DNA of 64,000 nucleotides from Thalassospira marina (GTDB lineage: Bacteria; Pseudomonadota; Alphaproteobacteria; Rhodospirillales; Thalassospiraceae): contig NZ_CP024199.1 in assembly GCF_002844375.1 (NCBI RefSeq), positions 1,376,001 to 1,440,000 on the forward strand. Reading direction: 5' to 3'. The position numbers and the translations under genes were made by a program. Of this stretch, positions 32,818-42,636 are shown piece after piece; within the stretch, counting starts at the first letter, position 1; every line of letters begins with the position of its first letter. The notes under the pieces were generated by a model. That model saw only the letters and a list, made by a program, of their open reading frames with translations. It was not told the origin of the DNA and did no database searches.

Positions 32818-35040
32818 TCAGAAATCAACCGTCAGCGAAAGTTTGGCCGTCAGCGGTGCGCCCATGGTCAGATACCCGCCATTGGCCGATGCCCAATAAT
32901 CGTTATTGGTGACGTTTTCGACATTGGCCCGCATGGTAACCGGATAATTGCCAAGTTCGGTTTCATAACGTGCGCCAAGGTCAAGGCGCGTCCAGGACGG
33001 AATTTCAAGGGTATTGGCGGCATCGGCATATTGTGATGCCGTGTGGATGACGCGGGCATTGACCGTCGCCCCGTGAAGGAACGGCAAATCATATTCCACG
33101 CCCAGTTTTGCAACATAGTCGGGCACGGCGATGGGGCTGTTGCCATTGTTGGTGCCGTTTTGGGTGTCGGTCAGCTGGGCATCCAGCAGGGTGACGCCGC
33201 CCAGAATACGTGTGCCTTCAACCGGCTCGCCAAATATCTGAAGTTCCAGCCCACGGTTGCGCTGTTCGCCATCGGCGGCAAATGTGTTGCTGGCATTTTT
33301 ATAGGCCGACGGCTTTTCGATCTGGAACAGGGCGATGCTGCCGCCAATGGTGCCGTAATCGGCTTTGACGCCGATTTCATATTGTTCGGACGTGTAGGGG
33401 GCAAGCTGTTCGCTGGGGTTGGTCAGGGTCGGGTCCGAACCGGCAGAGGGGGCCGTTTCACCCGGCGAAAGTGATTCCATGTAATTGGCATAGACAGAGA
33501 CCTGTTCGGTCACGTTTCCGACGACACCAAACATCGGCGTGTATTCATCGGCGCTGTAATTGATGGTGCGCGCACCACTGGTCAGGTCGAACTGCCGTGT
33601 GGTGACGGACTGGCGACGAACTCCGGCGGTAAAATGAACGCGGTCATCAAGGAAGCTAAGCGTATCGGCAAGGAAATAGCTGGTCAGGTCGTTGGTGTTA
33701 CGCAGGCCGGGATCGTTCAGATCGCCGGTGGCTGCCCCCAGTGCCGGATAGGATGACGGCGTTTCGCCATAGATATTGCCGCTGTTCCGAGCAAAACCGC
33801 TGGCAAAGGCCCAAGCCTGGTGGCTTTTGCTCCACATGCCCGATGCGCCAACATTAAGCTCGTGTGAAATATCGAGTGTATCGAATTTCACCCGTGCGCC
33901 GCCCATGGCACTGTTGGTGGTATCCTCACGCACGATATAGGAGCTGCTGTAGCTCATGGTGCCATCGGTGCCATCAATCCGCGAGGTGGAATAAATACCG
34001 GATTCTTCCATATGGCGCGTGCCAATGGCGGCATAGCCCATCACATTTTCGCTGAAATCATGTTCAACGCGGCCCTGGACAAAATCATCCTGCAGGTCGG
34101 CCCAGGTGCCATCGGCGTTAAAATTATGGGATGCAGACGGGGCATCGGGGATCGCAGTCAGTGCGCTGTTCAGCGTGATCGAGGTGCGGCCATGATCGGT
34201 GTTTTTTTCGTTATGGCCGCTATCGATGGTGATGCGGGTGTCGTCGCCGCGATAGTCAAATGACAGGGCACCAGCGATGGTTTCGCGTTCTTCATCATCA
34301 ATCGCTGTTTCGCCGTCGCTGTATTTCAGATTGGCGCGGATGCCAAACTGGTTGTCCTTGCCAAAACGGCGGCCCACATCAAGGTGGGTGCCAACTTCGC
34401 TATCCATGCCATAGGTCGTGGTCAGGCTGGTAATTGGCGTGTCAGTGGCGCGCTTGGGCACCAGGTTAATGGCCCCGCCAATGCCGCTGCCGCCCGGTGA
34501 CATCCCGTTGATAAAGCCCGATGCGCCCTTGGTGACTTCGACACGATCATACATCGATACATCGACAAGCTGGCGCGGTGCCGTGCCATACAGGCCATCA
34601 AGCGAAACATCATCGCCATCAAGCACAAAACCGCGGATCATGTAACGGTCGCCCGACCCGCCATAGCTGTAGGATGTGACAACGCCGGGGTCATTATCGA
34701 CCACATCGGCAATGGTATCGGCCTGCTGGTCCTTGATCAGTTTTTCGGTATAGGACGATGTGTTGATTGCCGTATCAAGCGTATCCTTGTTCCCCAGAAT
34801 ACCGGCACGCCCGCCGGTGGCAACCTGGCCGCCCGCATAGACGGGTGGGGTGGGATCGCCGGCTTCCTGCGCTGCCTGGCCTTCGATGGTGATCGGTTCA
34901 AGTTCGATGGTCTGGTCATCGGACTTCTGGGTGGTTTTGGTTTCCTGTGCAGAAACACTGACCGAAGAAAGTGCAAGCAGACTTGCCGATGCCAGCAAAG
35001 CCAACCCGAACGGGCTGCGGCATTTCGCAGAAAGTGACAT
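32818..35040 (-). CDS. TonB-dependent siderophore receptor
   Basis: The 740-residue outer-membrane receptor has a signal peptide (CRSPFGLALLASASLLALSSVSVSAQ), a TonB-box-like IELEPITIEG, a plug domain (YMIRGF, DDVSLDGLYG) and a 22-strand barrel ending in the aromatic VDF. The plug resembles FhuE/FoxA-type ferric siderophore receptors, but the ligand cannot be fixed. The ATG at 35040 is chosen because GGGGA lies 6 nt upstream. A near-consensus Fur box 79 bp upstream indicates iron repression. No siderophore synthesis or ABC uptake genes are adjacent. Confidence 0.93.
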   Translation of the reverse strand: MSLSAKCRSPFGLALLASASLLALSSVSVSAQETKTTQKSDDQTIELEPITIEGQAAQEAGDPTPPVYAGGQVATGGRAGILGNKDTLDTAINTSSYTEKLIKDQQADTIADVVDNDPGVVTSYSYGGSGDRYMIRGFVLDGDDVSLDGLYGTAPRQLVDVSMYDRVEVTKGASGFINGMSPGGSGIGGAINLVPKRATDTPITSLTTTYGMDSEVGTHLDVGRRFGKDNQFGIRANLKYSDGETAIDDEERETIAGALSFDYRGDDTRITIDSGHNEKNTDHGRTSITLNSALTAIPDAPSASHNFNADGTWADLQDDFVQGRVEHDFSENVMGYAAIGTRHMEESGIYSTSRIDGTDGTMSYSSSYIVREDTTNSAMGGARVKFDTLDISHELNVGASGMWSKSHQAWAFASGFARNSGNIYGETPSSYPALGAATGDLNDPGLRNTNDLTSYFLADTLSFLDDRVHFTAGVRRQSVTTRQFDLTSGARTINYSADEYTPMFGVVGNVTEQVSVYANYMESLSPGETAPSAGSDPTLTNPSEQLAPYTSEQYEIGVKADYGTIGGSIALFQIEKPSAYKNASNTFAADGEQRNRGLELQIFGEPVEGTRILGGVTLLDAQLTDTQNGTNNGNSPIAVPDYVAKLGVEYDLPFLHGATVNARVIHTASQYADAANTLEIPSWTRLDLGARYETELGNYPVTMRANVENVTNNDYWASANGGYLTMGAPLTAKLSLTVDF

Positions 35041-35350
35041 ATCGATTCCCCAAGAATTTTGCGCAGATCCGTGATCTGCAAAACTGCCCTCCGATATCAT
35101 TATTAATAATCAATCGCAATGATAATGATCATGATTATCAATAGCGATATAAAAGTTCAGTTTTGCAATTTGCCGTTTCAGCAAAACAAAACCTGCGCGT
35201 GTAATATTTGGGATTTTTCGGGGATGTTGCGCCTTATGCGGGTATTTTTCCCGTGCTTATGCCAAAAGGCTGGCAAAGGCATTCCTTCGCCAGTCCGATG
35301 CTGAAACTGCGAATTTGAAATATTGCGAACGAGTCGCAGATATGCGGGGG
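35041..35350. other. Promoter region of the siderophore receptor
   Basis: This 310-bp gene-free stretch carries the Fur box at 35119-35141. The rest, up to the SDR stop at 35351, holds no supported gene or strong terminator. Confidence 0.5.
35119..35141. promoter_or_regulatory. Fur box
   Basis: TGATAAT-GATCATG-ATTATCA has perfect 7-bp arms and closely matches the GATAATGATAATCATTATC Fur consensus. It lies 79 bp upstream of the siderophore receptor start. Confidence 0.85.
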
Positions 35351-36133
35351 TCAGTCCTGATAGATCATTTTATGGGTCATGCCGCCATCAATGCGCAGCG
35401 TCTCGCCGGTGATAAAGCCGGACTTTTCCCCATCAAGCAAAAAGGCAACCGCATTGGCAATGTCCGCCGGGATACCCACACGCCCGGCGGGGTGCTGGTT
35501 TTTATCCTGTTCGCTATGGGCGGGTGTTGTGCGCCGGGATGATTTTTTCCAATCGCCAACCTCGATCCAGCCCGGTGCAATGGCATTAACGCGCACCGCG
35601 CCTGCAAGGCTGACAGCCATCGCATGGGTCAGGGCAACAATACCGCCTTTGGTCGCGGCATAGGCTTCGCTATCTGCTTCGGACTGAAAGGCGCGGGTCG
35701 AGGATATATTCACAATCGCCCCGCGGCTTTTGCGCAAATGCTGGGTCGCATGTTTGGCCGCCAGAAACACCCCCCCCAGATTGACATTGATCACGCGCTG
35801 CCAGTCATCCCAGTCCAGATGTTCAAATGACCCGTTATGGGGATTGGCGATACCGGCATTGTTAACCAACCCGTCAATGCGACCAAAGCGGTCAATGGTG
35901 CGCTGAACGGCGATGGCGATATCCTTTTCACTGGCAACGTCACCGGCAAAAAACAGGCACTTTTCGCGCAAGTCTTCATCAAGGGCGTCCATCGCCTCGC
36001 GCCCGGCTTCTTCATCCAGATCGAACATCATCACCTTCCAGCCCGCATCAAGAAGATGGCGACTGATGCCAAGCCCCAGGCCCTGTGCGCCACCGGTTAC
36101 AAAGGCAACGCGGGGGTGATGTGTGTCGGTCAT
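35351..36133 (-). CDS. SDR family oxidoreductase
   Basis: This 260-residue classical SDR has VTGGAQGLGLG at the N-terminus for NAD(P), NNAGIAN, the catalytic Ser in NISSTR, YAATK and a C-terminal LRIDGGMTHK. The acidic residue in MMFDLD after beta-2 suggests NAD preference. The substrate is unknown. It is on the same strand as, and 75 bp after, a medium-chain reductase gene, and the two may be co-transcribed. Confidence 0.91.
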   Translation of the reverse strand: MTDTHHPRVAFVTGGAQGLGLGISRHLLDAGWKVMMFDLDEEAGREAMDALDEDLREKCLFFAGDVASEKDIAIAVQRTIDRFGRIDGLVNNAGIANPHNGSFEHLDWDDWQRVINVNLGGVFLAAKHATQHLRKSRGAIVNISSTRAFQSEADSEAYAATKGGIVALTHAMAVSLAGAVRVNAIAPGWIEVGDWKKSSRRTTPAHSEQDKNQHPAGRVGIPADIANAVAFLLDGEKSGFITGETLRIDGGMTHKMIYQD

Positions 36134-36208
36134 GAAGATGTCCTTTCAAATGTCGGGCGGGCAGGAAGGATCGAAAACAGGCAAAGAAAATACTGCCACA
36201 CCATGAAT

Positions 36209-37159
36209 TCAGAATTGCAGCACCGGTTTTTCCAAACGCCCCGGCTGATTGAAATAGGTAATGGCATCTTTCCAGTCTGCCAGGTCAAAAACGGCGATGG
36301 GCGGCAGGGTTGCGTCACGCAGCAGCGGCCAAAGGTTTGTGAACCAGTCCTGCCATTTTTGCGCCGAAACGGTTTCAAGCCGGTCACGGATATGAAAACG
36401 CTGAATGCGGGCCTGGGCATTTTCCGGCAGGGCAAATAGCTGCCCCGATAACAGGCCATAGGATACCAGGATGCTTCCGGCGGGCATGTGGGCCAGTAAA
36501 TGGCGGGCAAGATCACCACCAACGGCATCAAATACAAGATCGGCTTTGCCCGCAGCGTTGGTAAGTGCGGCTTCGCTGGCCATATCAATGGCATCGGCAC
36601 CAAGGGCGGTAATACCGGCCTTGCGCGACGGGCTGCGATAAATACCGCACACCGATGCCGCACCCTGTGCCAGTGCCCACTGCATCAGCAACCCGGCGCA
36701 GGATGATCCCGCTGCCGTGATCACGACGTTTTTGTCCTTCACCGGCCAAAGATCAAGCATCAGCCAGGCGGCAAGCGGGTTGATATAGCCGCGCAGGGCA
36801 ATTTCATCGTCAATGTCATCGGGGACAGGCACCATCCAGGCCGGGTCCGCATCGACAAAATTTTGCCAGGTGCCATTGGCGCGAAGCGGTAATACACGTT
36901 GCCCCAGGCCAAAGGGGCAGGTGCTGCCGGTCGGGATTTCGGCAATCGTGCCCAGCCCTTCATACCCGGCAACAAGCGGTGGGGAAATACGGTGGCGATA
37001 GGCGCCGGTAATCGGGATCAGGTCAGACGGGTTAATGGGTGCCGCCATCATTTCGACCCGGACCAACCCCTGTTCCAGCGGGGCCAGTGGTGCGGATTTA
37101 AGGGATAGAACATCCACCGGCTCGCCAAATTGCCGATACCAAAGGGCCGAATTATTCAT
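36209..37159 (-). CDS. Zinc-independent medium-chain reductase (enoyl reductase-like)
   Basis: The 316-residue MDR protein has the GroES-like N-terminal domain (APINPSDLIPITGAY, VAGYEGLG) and a Rossmann domain (NVVITAAGSSCAGLLMQWALAQGA). Zinc-binding Cys residues are absent. The NPSDL motif is typical of 2-enoyl thioester reductases and quinone reductases. The precise substrate is unknown. The upstream quinone-reductase-like gene is separated by 134 bp containing a large inverted repeat. Confidence 0.86.
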   Translation of the reverse strand: MNNSALWYRQFGEPVDVLSLKSAPLAPLEQGLVRVEMMAAPINPSDLIPITGAYRHRISPPLVAGYEGLGTIAEIPTGSTCPFGLGQRVLPLRANGTWQNFVDADPAWMVPVPDDIDDEIALRGYINPLAAWLMLDLWPVKDKNVVITAAGSSCAGLLMQWALAQGAASVCGIYRSPSRKAGITALGADAIDMASEAALTNAAGKADLVFDAVGGDLARHLLAHMPAGSILVSYGLLSGQLFALPENAQARIQRFHIRDRLETVSAQKWQDWFTNLWPLLRDATLPPIAVFDLADWKDAITYFNQPGRLEKPVLQF

Positions 37160-37217
37160 GTGAAATTGCCTGCTGCCAGAAGAGAATGCCGACCTTAATG
37201 CCTTTGGCAGATAACAG

Positions 37218-37269
37218 CCAGCCCGATCCCGTTTTTATGCTGCCTTTGGCGTAAAGGGGATCGGGCTGG
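37218..37269. other. Large intergenic inverted repeat
   Basis: Arms of 13 bp (CCAGCCCGATCCC / GGGATCGGGCTGG) are perfectly complementary around a 26-nt interior that itself contains CCTTT...AAAGG. It lies between two minus-strand reductase genes. It lacks a T run, so it may be an mRNA-stabilising or processing structure or a REP-like element. Confidence 0.6.
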
Positions 37270-37293
37270 TGATGGTTCAGGTTTTAACAGGCG

Positions 37294-38280
37294 TCAGGGA
37301 ACCAGCAGGATCGCCCCGCTGGAAGACCGGCCTTCAGCCAGTTCGTGGGCGGCCGGGGCGTCTTCCAGGGCGAAGCGCGCACCGATCTGGACTTTGACAA
37401 AGCCACGGCCAATTGCATCAAACAGGTCGGCGGCATTGGCGCGGAAACGTTCAGGGTCGGCATTATGCGGGAAAACCGACGGACGGGTTAAAAACAGGCA
37501 ACCCTTTTTATTAAGGATTTCCGGGGCAATTTCGGGTGCCGGGCCGGATGCCGCACCATAAAGCACCACCATGCCAAACGGTTGCGTCAGGTCCAGCGAA
37601 TGCAGGAAGGTGTGTTTGCCAACCGAATCATAAACCACGCGGGCTTTGCGGCCCTCGGTTGCCTCCAGCAGTTTTTCAACCCAGTTTTCGCTGTGGTAAT
37701 TAATGGCAATATCGCAGCCTGCGGCGCGTGCAATGGCGCATTTTTCATCCGATCCGGCCGTGCCAACCACAAATGCGCCCAATGCCTTGGCCCAGCCCGA
37801 AAGGATCTGGCCAACACCACCGGCAGCGGCATGCACAATTACCATGTCGCCGGGCTGAACCGGGCAGGTATGTTTCAGCAGATATTGCGCTGTCATGCCC
37901 TTGAAAATCGTGGCGGCGGCCTGTTCGTCCGACACATTGTCAGGCAGGGGCACCAGCTTGTCCGCACTGACATTGCGCATATCGGTATAGGCCCCAAGGC
38001 CCGCATTCATATAGGCCACCCGCATGCCAACCTTAAGGTCGGTAACGTCGCTGCCAACGGCTTCAATCACGCCGGCGGCTTCATGCCCAATCGGGCTGGG
38101 CAGGGAAAGCCGATAGGCACCGCTGCGCTGATAGACATCGATAAAGTTAAAACCAATGGCAGTTTGACGAACGCGGACGTCGTTCGGGCCGGGTTCGGCC
38201 AGGGGAATGGTTTTGACGGCCATGTTTTTGGCCGGGCCATGTTCATCGATCATGACCTGACGGGCTGTAAGCGAAGACAT
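37294..38280 (-). CDS. Quinone oxidoreductase (QOR-type MDR)
   Basis: The 328-residue NADPH-dependent quinone reductase-like protein has NFIDVYQRSGAYRLSLPSPIGHEAAG in the GroES-like domain and VIVHAAAGGVGQILSGWAKALGA as the nucleotide-binding motif, and no zinc ligands. It fits the zeta-crystallin/QOR branch that reduces quinones by one electron. The ATG at 38280 has GGAGA 8 nt upstream; the frame extending to 38541 overlaps matB and is not used. It follows matB by 169 bp on the same strand. Confidence 0.92.
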   Translation of the reverse strand: MSSLTARQVMIDEHGPAKNMAVKTIPLAEPGPNDVRVRQTAIGFNFIDVYQRSGAYRLSLPSPIGHEAAGVIEAVGSDVTDLKVGMRVAYMNAGLGAYTDMRNVSADKLVPLPDNVSDEQAAATIFKGMTAQYLLKHTCPVQPGDMVIVHAAAGGVGQILSGWAKALGAFVVGTAGSDEKCAIARAAGCDIAINYHSENWVEKLLEATEGRKARVVYDSVGKHTFLHSLDLTQPFGMVVLYGAASGPAPEIAPEILNKKGCLFLTRPSVFPHNADPERFRANAADLFDAIGRGFVKVQIGARFALEDAPAAHELAEGRSSSGAILLVP

Positions 38281-38449
38281 TGTTTTGTTCTCCACAGATA
38301 GGATGTTTCCGTAATGGGAGTATTCGACAGGATAAAAAGACGCCGGACAACAGCAATTGTTGACCGGCGCAGCAAGGTGAAGCAATTGGTCGGCAGCGGG
38401 GCGGCTTTTGCATGTCAAAAGCGCCTGCTGCTGGCAAATCACCGGGAGA

Positions 38450-39976
38450 TCATTTTGTGCCGCCTGTGAAGGTATCGGCATATTCATTGCGCAATTGGGC
38501 CTTTTGGACCTTGCCCATCGTGTTGCGCGGCAGTTCATCAATTTTCCAGATGCGTTTGGGCACCTTGAATTTCGCCAGCTTGTCCTGGGTACGTTTGATC
38601 AGTTCCTGTTCATCAAACCCGGCGGCATTTGACGGGACGATAACCGCGGCAACCGCCTCGCCAAAATCGGGGTGCGGCAGGCCAAAGACGGCAACTTCGC
38701 CAACTTCGTCATAATCACCGATGATTTCTTCGACTTCCTTGGGATAGACGTTAAAGCCACCTGAAATGATCAAATCCTTGTCGCGGCCAACGATGGTGAC
38801 ATATCCATCATCGCCCAGCGTTGCGAGGTCGCCGGTAATAAAGAACCCATCGGCGCGGAATTCGGATGCGGTTTTTTCCGGCATCTGCCAGTAACCCTTG
38901 AACACATTGGGGCCGCGAACTTCCAGAACGCCAATTTCGCCATGTGGCAGGATATTGCCATCCTTGTCGCACACCCGGGCTTCAATGCCAGGCAGGGTCG
39001 GGCCAACGGCACCGGGGCGGCGTTCGCCATCCAGCGGGTTGGACGTGTTCATGCAGGTTTCGGTCATGCCATAACGTTCAAGGATCTTATGGCCGGTCCG
39101 TTCAAAGAACTGGTCGTGCGTTTCCGCCAGAAGCGGTGCCGAGCCAGAAACAAACAGCCGCATGTTTGATGTAACATCGCGCCCGAAACCCGAATGCGCC
39201 AGAAGACGGGTATAGAAGGTGGGAACCCCCATCAGAACGGTTGATTTCGGTAGACGTTCGATCACGTCATCAGCATCGAATTTGGATAGCAGGATGATCT
39301 TGCCGCCATTAAGCAGCATGATATTGACCGCAACAAACAGCCCGTGGGTGTGAAACAGCGGCAGGGCATGCAGCAACACGTCATCGGGGCGGAAACCCCA
39401 CGCCTGATGCAGCGTCAGGGCATTCGATGTCAGGTTGCCATGGCTAAGCATAGCCCCCTTTGAACGGCCCGTTGTACCCGATGTATAAAGGATGGCTGCA
39501 ATATCATCGCGGGTGACATCGGCAATATCGGTGCTGGCGGCGGCGGTGGCGGCCTCGTCATTTAAGGTGCCATCGCCATTGGTGCCAAGGGTCAGAACGG
39601 CGGCAACATCGTTTTTGCTGGCCAGGTCCCGGGATGTTTCAAGGCGGTCCGGGCGGCAAACAAAAACACGCGGTGCCGCATCACCCAGGAAATAGGCAAT
39701 TTCATCGCCGGTATAGGCGGTATTCAGCGGCAGATGGATGGCACCCAGTTGCAGGCAGGCCAGATAAAGCGCGATCACATCGGATGATTTATCGACCTGA
39801 ACGGCAACGCGGTCTCCCTTGATCACGCCTTTGGCGGCAAGAACGGTGGCATAGCGGCCGGTGCGGTCCAGCAGGCTGGCAAAGCTGACTTCTGAGCCAT
39901 CATATTCAACCAGGAACGGGCGCGAACGATCGGCCGGGAACCGTTTGATAAATTCTAAAAGCAGATTTTCTGACAT
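38450..39976 (-). CDS. matB: Malonyl-CoA synthetase
   Basis: This 508-residue adenylate-forming ligase converts malonate, ATP and CoA to malonyl-CoA. The P-loop motif is ILYTSGTTGRSKGAMLSHGNL, followed by ALPLFHTHGLFVA. ERYGMTET and GDLATLGDDGYVTIVGRDKDLIISGGFNVYP carry the hinge, and the C-terminal catalytic Lys lies in RNTMGKVQK. The 6-bp gap to the malonyl-CoA decarboxylase gene shows that both work together. MatB supplies the substrate of MatA, so imported malonate can be turned to acetyl-CoA. Confidence 0.95.
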   Translation of the reverse strand: MSENLLLEFIKRFPADRSRPFLVEYDGSEVSFASLLDRTGRYATVLAAKGVIKGDRVAVQVDKSSDVIALYLACLQLGAIHLPLNTAYTGDEIAYFLGDAAPRVFVCRPDRLETSRDLASKNDVAAVLTLGTNGDGTLNDEAATAAASTDIADVTRDDIAAILYTSGTTGRSKGAMLSHGNLTSNALTLHQAWGFRPDDVLLHALPLFHTHGLFVAVNIMLLNGGKIILLSKFDADDVIERLPKSTVLMGVPTFYTRLLAHSGFGRDVTSNMRLFVSGSAPLLAETHDQFFERTGHKILERYGMTETCMNTSNPLDGERRPGAVGPTLPGIEARVCDKDGNILPHGEIGVLEVRGPNVFKGYWQMPEKTASEFRADGFFITGDLATLGDDGYVTIVGRDKDLIISGGFNVYPKEVEEIIGDYDEVGEVAVFGLPHPDFGEAVAAVIVPSNAAGFDEQELIKRTQDKLAKFKVPKRIWKIDELPRNTMGKVQKAQLRNEYADTFTGGTK

Positions 39977-39982
39977 GGAAGG

Positions 39983-41305
39983 CTATCCTTGATTACCGGC
40001 AAGCTGCGAAACGGCACGCGACACGGCGATTTTACCGTCATTGACCAGCGATTCGTGGTTTCGTTCAATATCATCGAGATGATAGGCGTAGTTCACCATC
40101 AGCCCGCCAGACTGGCGCAGGCCCTTGGTCGAAATATCACCCATCCAGTTAAGCCGTTCGAGCCGCGCCCCATTGCCAAGATGGAATCGCGCGGTGGGGT
40201 CCAGCGGCGATTTGCCGCGTTTGGCATGGGCAAGATAACGGGCGCAAAGCTGCATGGTCGGCTTTTTAAGGGCTTCGGCACGCGCGGTATCGTTAACCCA
40301 GTTATCGTCTTCCATTGCAGTCAGGATATCGGCGGCCTGTTTTGCATCATCGGCCTTGGATTTTTGCCGCGTGCGCAACCAGCCCATAAAACCGGGAATG
40401 GGCGACAGGGTGGCAAACTGTTCAAGTTTGGGAAATTCGCGTTTAAGTTCCTCGACCACCTGTTTGATCAGGAAGTTGCCAAATGAAATGCCGCGAAGGC
40501 CGGTCTGGCAGTTGCTGATCGAATAGAAAATGGCGGTGTTGGCTTTGGTCTGGGCGGTTTCGTCAATTTCCGGTGCCAGCAGGGCCTGCACACTATCGGC
40601 CAGGCCATGAACCAGGGCGACTTCCACAAAAATCAGCGGGTCATCGGGCATGGCCGGATGGAAAAAGGCGAAACATTTGCGGTCATCGGCGAGGCGGCGG
40701 CGCAAATCATCCCAGCCCTGAATTTCATGTACCGCTTCATAACGGATCAGTTTTTCAAGAACCGATGCCGATGTTTCCCAGTCAATATGGCGCAGTTCCA
40801 GAAAACCACGGTTAAACCAGCTTGTCAGCAGGTGCTGCATATCCGCATTTAGCGGTTCAAGATGGCGGTTTTCCTTCAGCGCATTCAAAAGCGAATTGCG
40901 CATATCAACAATGGCGCGCGTGCCACCCGGTGCCATATTGATCCGGCGCAGCAATTCCTGGCGGGCTGGTTCCGATGCCTGGGTCAAGGCCGCAAGGTTG
41001 CTTTCATTGGGATCGGCCTTATAGGCATCCGATGCGGCAATAACAGCGGCCCGGTCGGCGGAAAATTCGTTCTGCATCATATTGAAAAAACGCAGATGGT
41101 CACTTTCCGCTAGGTTTTCCCAGCCACGCACCACTTCGCGGGCAAGGGCGGTGCCACGGGCTTCGCCCTTTTGCGACACCAGATCATGGCACAGCGTCGC
41201 CAGTCGCATGAACGGGTCCTGCGGGGCGCTTAGCGGCAGGTCAAGCAGCTCGCGCCCCCGGTCGGCGATGGATGAAATCCAGTTGCGAACAGAAATTCCA
41301 GACAT
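39983..41305 (-). CDS. matA: Malonyl-CoA decarboxylase
   Basis: The 440-residue protein decarboxylates malonyl-CoA to acetyl-CoA and CO2. The helical N-terminal domain is followed by the GNAT-like catalytic domain, with YSISNCQTGLRGISFGNFLIKQVVEEL and FATLSPIPGF, which are family signatures, and RFHLGNGARLERLNW near the C-terminus. Its ATG overlaps the matM stop by one base (TAATG), so it is translationally coupled to the transporter. It sits 6 bp before matB. Confidence 0.96.
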   Translation of the reverse strand: MSGISVRNWISSIADRGRELLDLPLSAPQDPFMRLATLCHDLVSQKGEARGTALAREVVRGWENLAESDHLRFFNMMQNEFSADRAAVIAASDAYKADPNESNLAALTQASEPARQELLRRINMAPGGTRAIVDMRNSLLNALKENRHLEPLNADMQHLLTSWFNRGFLELRHIDWETSASVLEKLIRYEAVHEIQGWDDLRRRLADDRKCFAFFHPAMPDDPLIFVEVALVHGLADSVQALLAPEIDETAQTKANTAIFYSISNCQTGLRGISFGNFLIKQVVEELKREFPKLEQFATLSPIPGFMGWLRTRQKSKADDAKQAADILTAMEDDNWVNDTARAEALKKPTMQLCARYLAHAKRGKSPLDPTARFHLGNGARLERLNWMGDISTKGLRQSGGLMVNYAYHLDDIERNHESLVNDGKIAVSRAVSQLAGNQG

Positions 41306-42624
41306 TAGCGGCCTCCTCCGATCATGGCGTTGGGCAACCAGGTGGCAATTTCAGGGAATACACACAGGATGATGATGGCAACAAACATGCAGGCCACATA
41401 GGGCATTGCGCCTTTAAGAATGGTCTGCAGGCGGATATCCGGGGCGATGCCGTTAATGACATAAAGGTTCAGGCCAACCGGCGGGGTGATCAGGCCGATT
41501 TCCATATTGATCGTCAGGATCACGGCAAACCAGTAGGGGTCAAAACCGGCATTGATGATAACAGGCAGCAGGATCGGTGCCGACATCAGGATCACGGCAA
41601 CCGGCGGCAGGAAAAAGCCGCTGATCAGCAGGAACACATTGATGAAAATCATCAATACCCAGCGATTGACATCCAGATCCGAAATCCAGTGGGCGATGGA
41701 CTGCGTGATGAACAGGCTTGAAAGCATGTAGCTAAACAGGCCAGCCGCACCAATGATCAGCAGGATCATGACCGATTCACGGGTGGTATCACGCAGGATG
41801 TGCCACAGTTTGGAGGGCTGCCACATGCGGTAAACAACAACCGCCGTCAAAAGGCAGAACAGCGCGCCAACACCGGCTGTTTCCGAAGGTGTTGCCACCC
41901 CGCCATACAGGGCAAAAAGCACAGCGGCAATAATGACCAGGAAGGGCAGGATACGCGGCAGGATTTCAAACTTTTCTTTCCAGCTATAGGAAACCGATGC
42001 CAGCGCGGTGCCCGCATGGCCCTGACGCCAGGTAGAATAGATCGACCATGCCATGAAAAGTGCAGTCACCATCAGGCCCGGCATCAGACCAGCCAGAAAC
42101 AGGCGGCCAATCGATGTTTCGGTGGAAATGCCATAAATGATCATGGTGACGCTGGGCGGAATCAGAATGCCAAGGGTGCCACCCGCAGCAATGGAACCTG
42201 ATGCAACAGTATCGGGAAAGCCTCGTTCGCGCATGGCCGGAATGCCCATTTTGCCAATCGCCGCACAGGTTGCCGGTGACGAACCCGACAGCGCCGAAAA
42301 AATGGCACAGGCACCAAGGTTGGAAATGACCAGCCCGCCAGGAACGCGGGTAAGCCAGCGGTCCAGCGCGGAATAAAGGTCACCGCCAGCCCGCGACGAG
42401 GCCACAACCGCGCCCATCAGAATAAACATCGGAATGGCAAGAACTTCAAAACTGTCGAGTTTGCCAAACAGGATTTCGGGCAGAAGCGGCAGCGAGCTTG
42501 CGCCATCGAAAATCATGATAAAGCCGACACTGATGACCAGAAGGCCAATACCCACAGGGATGCCGGAAAAAAGAACAAGGGTGGTCGAGATGCCGACAAG
42601 GGCAGCAAGAAGCAGGGGATCCAT
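41305..42624 (-). CDS. matM: TRAP transporter large permease, probable malonate (DctM/MatM)
   Basis: The 439-residue DctM-family subunit has about 12 TM helices. Its family motifs include GSSPATCAAIGKMGIPAMRERGFP and AAGGTLGILIPPSVTMIIYG. It forms the sodium-driven channel of the transporter with the small subunit. Co-transcription with malonyl-CoA decarboxylase and synthetase indicates malonate as substrate; this follows known matPQMAB operons and is not shown directly by the sequence. Confidence 0.94.
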   Translation of the reverse strand: MDPLLLAALVGISTTLVLFSGIPVGIGLLVISVGFIMIFDGASSLPLLPEILFGKLDSFEVLAIPMFILMGAVVASSRAGGDLYSALDRWLTRVPGGLVISNLGACAIFSALSGSSPATCAAIGKMGIPAMRERGFPDTVASGSIAAGGTLGILIPPSVTMIIYGISTETSIGRLFLAGLMPGLMVTALFMAWSIYSTWRQGHAGTALASVSYSWKEKFEILPRILPFLVIIAAVLFALYGGVATPSETAGVGALFCLLTAVVVYRMWQPSKLWHILRDTTRESVMILLIIGAAGLFSYMLSSLFITQSIAHWISDLDVNRWVLMIFINVFLLISGFFLPPVAVILMSAPILLPVIINAGFDPYWFAVILTINMEIGLITPPVGLNLYVINGIAPDIRLQTILKGAMPYVACMFVAIIILCVFPEIATWLPNAMIGGGR

Positions 42625-42636
42625 CAGGTGCTCTCC

